Shown here piece after piece: positions 12,793 to 14,018 of a DNA stretch of 14,018 nucleotides. The stretch comes from Flavobacteriales bacterium UBA5869 (GTDB lineage: Bacteria; Bacteroidota; Bacteroidia; Flavobacteriales_D; Crocinitomicaceae): positions 4,903 to 18,920 of the forward strand of contig DJFP01000253.1 in assembly GCA_002432565.1 (NCBI GenBank). Direction: 5' to 3'. Within the stretch, counting starts at the first letter, position 1; every line of letters starts with the position of its first letter. The notes below the pieces were generated by a model that saw nothing but the letters and a program-made list of their open reading frames with translations, was not told the origin of the DNA and did not search any database. The position numbers were made by a program, and so were the translations under genes.

Positions 12793-14018
12793 ATCTTCCT
12801 AAATGAATTAATAAAACAGAAATATCGCTAGGGGAAACTCCACTAACTCTTGATGCCTGGCCAATAGTCACAGGCTTGATCTTACTTAATTTTTCTTTTG
12901 CCTCAGAAGACAAAGATTTCAACCCGGAATAATCCATGCTGGTTGGAATTGAAACTTCTTCCAGGCGAGAAAGCTTTAAAGCCACCTCCTCTTCACGGGC
13001 AATGTATCCTTCATATTTCAACAAGATCTCAGCTTGTTCAACAGCTTCATCATGTTCCACGTGTAACCTTTCAGCCAACTCACGAACATTCTGACTCATT
13101 TCCAGCACATGCTCCATTGTGACATGCGGACGTGTGAGTACTGAAGCCAATTTTACCTGCTGAGAAAGGGGAGAGCTTCCAACCAAATCCAAAACCGGAT
13201 TTGCAACCTCCGGACTAACACCTTCCTTTCGCAAGGCTCCGATTAGTTCTTTGGCAGCATTCACTTTTCTATTTACACGATCCATAGCTTCCTGATCCTG
13301 CAAACCCAGTTCAAAAGCAATCGGAGTCAATCGAACATCCGCATTATCCTGTCGCAGCAAAATACGATACTCCGCACGTGAAGTAAACATACGATATGGT
13401 TCCTGCGTTCCCTTGGTAATCAAGTCGTCAATCAACACACCGATATAAGCCTCACTTCTTGAAAGAATAAACGGATCTTTTTCCTGAACCTTTAAAGCAG
13501 CATTAATTCCGGCCATCAATCCCTGGCACGCCGCCTCCTCGTATCCGGTAGTACCATTTATTTGTCCGGCAAAATACAATCCATGGATTAATTTGGTTTC
13601 CAACGTATGCTTTAGTTGGGTAGGGGGGAAATAATCATACTCGATTGCATATCCTGGTCTGAACATCTTCGCCTGTTCAAATCCGGGAATAGATCTCAAT
13701 GCTTTCAATTGAACATCCTCTGGCAAACTGGTCGAAAACCCATTTACATATATTTCAACTGTATTCCAACCCTCTGGTTCAACAAAAATCTGGTGTCGAT
13801 CCCGATCAGCAAAACGATTGATTTTATCTTCAATACTGGGACAATATCTTGGTCCGCTGCTTTTAATCGCTCCGTTAAACATAGGAGAACGATCAAAACC
13901 TTCGCGCAACAAATCATGCGTTAGGGTAGAGGTGTAAGTAATATGGCATGCGCGTTGAAACTTCAGAGCTTCCGTATTTCCATAGGAAAATTTACTTGGG
14001 TTTTCATCACCATCCTGC
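12791..14018 (-). CDS. mnmG: tRNA uridine 5-carboxymethylaminomethyl modification enzyme, C-terminal two-thirds (5' end outside window)
   Basis: FAD-dependent enzyme that with MnmE installs cmnm5 at the wobble uridine of certain tRNAs. The frame is open to the right edge ([12 protein letters not shown]), so the ATG-like codon at 13912 is internal. About 408 residues are present; the full protein is usually about 620. Diagnostic blocks: [130 protein letters not shown], and a helical C-terminus with [53 protein letters not shown]. The expected Cys lies in [14 protein letters not shown] at 12793-12791 is followed two codons later, in the same frame, by the methyltransferase GTG. Confidence 0.97.
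   Translation of the reverse strand, partial: QDGDENPSKFSYGNTEALKFQRACHITYTSTLTHDLLREGFDRSPMFNGAIKSSGPRYCPSIEDKINRFADRDRHQIFVEPEGWNTVEIYVNGFSTSLPEDVQLKALRSIPGFEQAKMFRPGYAIEYDYFPPTQLKHTLETKLIHGLYFAGQINGTTGYEEAACQGLMAGINAALKVQEKDPFILSRSEAYIGVLIDDLITKGTQEPYRMFTSRAEYRILLRQDNADVRLTPIAFELGLQDQEAMDRVNRKVNAAKELIGALRKEGVSPEVANPVLDLVGSSPLSQQVKLASVLTRPHVTMEHVLEMSQNVRELAERLHVEHDEAVEQAEILLKYEGYIAREEEVALKLSRLEEVSIPTSMDYSGLKSLSSEAKEKLSKIKPVTIGQASRVSGVSPSDISVLLIHLGR
13053..13068. promoter_or_regulatory. Second parS-like site inside mnmG (14/16)
   Basis: TGTTCCACGTGTAACC differs from TGTTCCACGTGAAACA at two positions (12 and 16) and keeps the central CACGTG. It lies in the mnmG coding sequence 276 bp from the stronger site. 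parS sites commonly occur in clusters and inside genes, which supports the pair; chance in coding DNA remains possible. Confidence 0.45.

Noticed and set aside
13370..13385. CACGTGAA word in mnmG as another parS site
   Set aside because: Only about 9 of 16 positions match outside the core.
13910..13912. Possible start codon of mnmG at 13912
   Set aside because: The MnmG block [12 protein letters not shown] continues upstream in frame to the right edge; the codon is internal.
1..14018. CRISPR arrays, tRNA/rRNA genes, transposases, phage or toxin-antitoxin genes
   Set aside because: No regularly spaced direct repeats, cloverleaf sequences or matching protein families were seen on either strand.

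Overview
The window looks like a chromosomal, mostly housekeeping segment from a member of the Bacteroidota, most likely Flavobacteriia. The reasons are the promoter -7 elements of the TAnnTTTG type, the absence of Shine-Dalgarno sequences, an IspG with the long central insertion usual in this phylum, a compact FeoA-FeoB locus followed by a tiny Cys-containing FeoB-associated membrane protein, and DUF4345/YjbR/Crp-type genes common there. A Crocinitomicaceae (Fluviicola-like) source is only a guess.

Layout. 1-990: 3' part of xseA (exonuclease VII large subunit). 991-1447: a gene-free gap holding nested palindromes and repeat relics. 1448-1654: xseB, the small subunit. 1737-4044: the iron operon feoA-feoB-small membrane protein, tightly overlapped, with an inverted repeat on its promoter. 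4142-6412: a secreted von Willebrand A protein with three Ig-like modules. 6413-6508: a convergent gap with a terminator-like hairpin. 6509-7238 (minus): hslR-type S4 RNA-binding gene and a YjbR-like gene, overlapping. 7345-7926: a Crp/Fnr-family regulator. 7923-8327 (minus): a DUF4345 membrane protein whose end overlaps the regulator's. 8483-9382: an MtfA-like (M90) zinc peptidase with an N-terminal membrane helix and a C-terminal SEC-C zinc motif. 9387-9745: debris, namely the 5' end of a secreted-protein gene joined to a regulator that has lost its N-terminus. 9784-11694: ispG. 11695-11908: a gap with a REP-like inverted repeat and a clear terminator for the minus strand. 11909-14018 (minus): a SAM methyltransferase directly behind mnmG, which runs off the right edge.

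How they work together. XseA and XseB form exonuclease VII. FeoA, FeoB and the small protein form a ferrous iron importer. IspG makes HMBPP in the MEP isoprenoid pathway. MnmG modifies the tRNA wobble uridine. The other genes are not obviously linked to each other.

The most notable non-genic signal is a 15/16 match to the ParB-binding site parS (TGTTCCACGTGAAACA). It lies exactly across the mnmG stop codon and the methyltransferase GTG start, and a second 14/16 match lies 276 bp away inside mnmG. I saw no CRISPR array, phage, transposase, tRNA or rRNA. I did not find a convincing wholly new multi-gene system.
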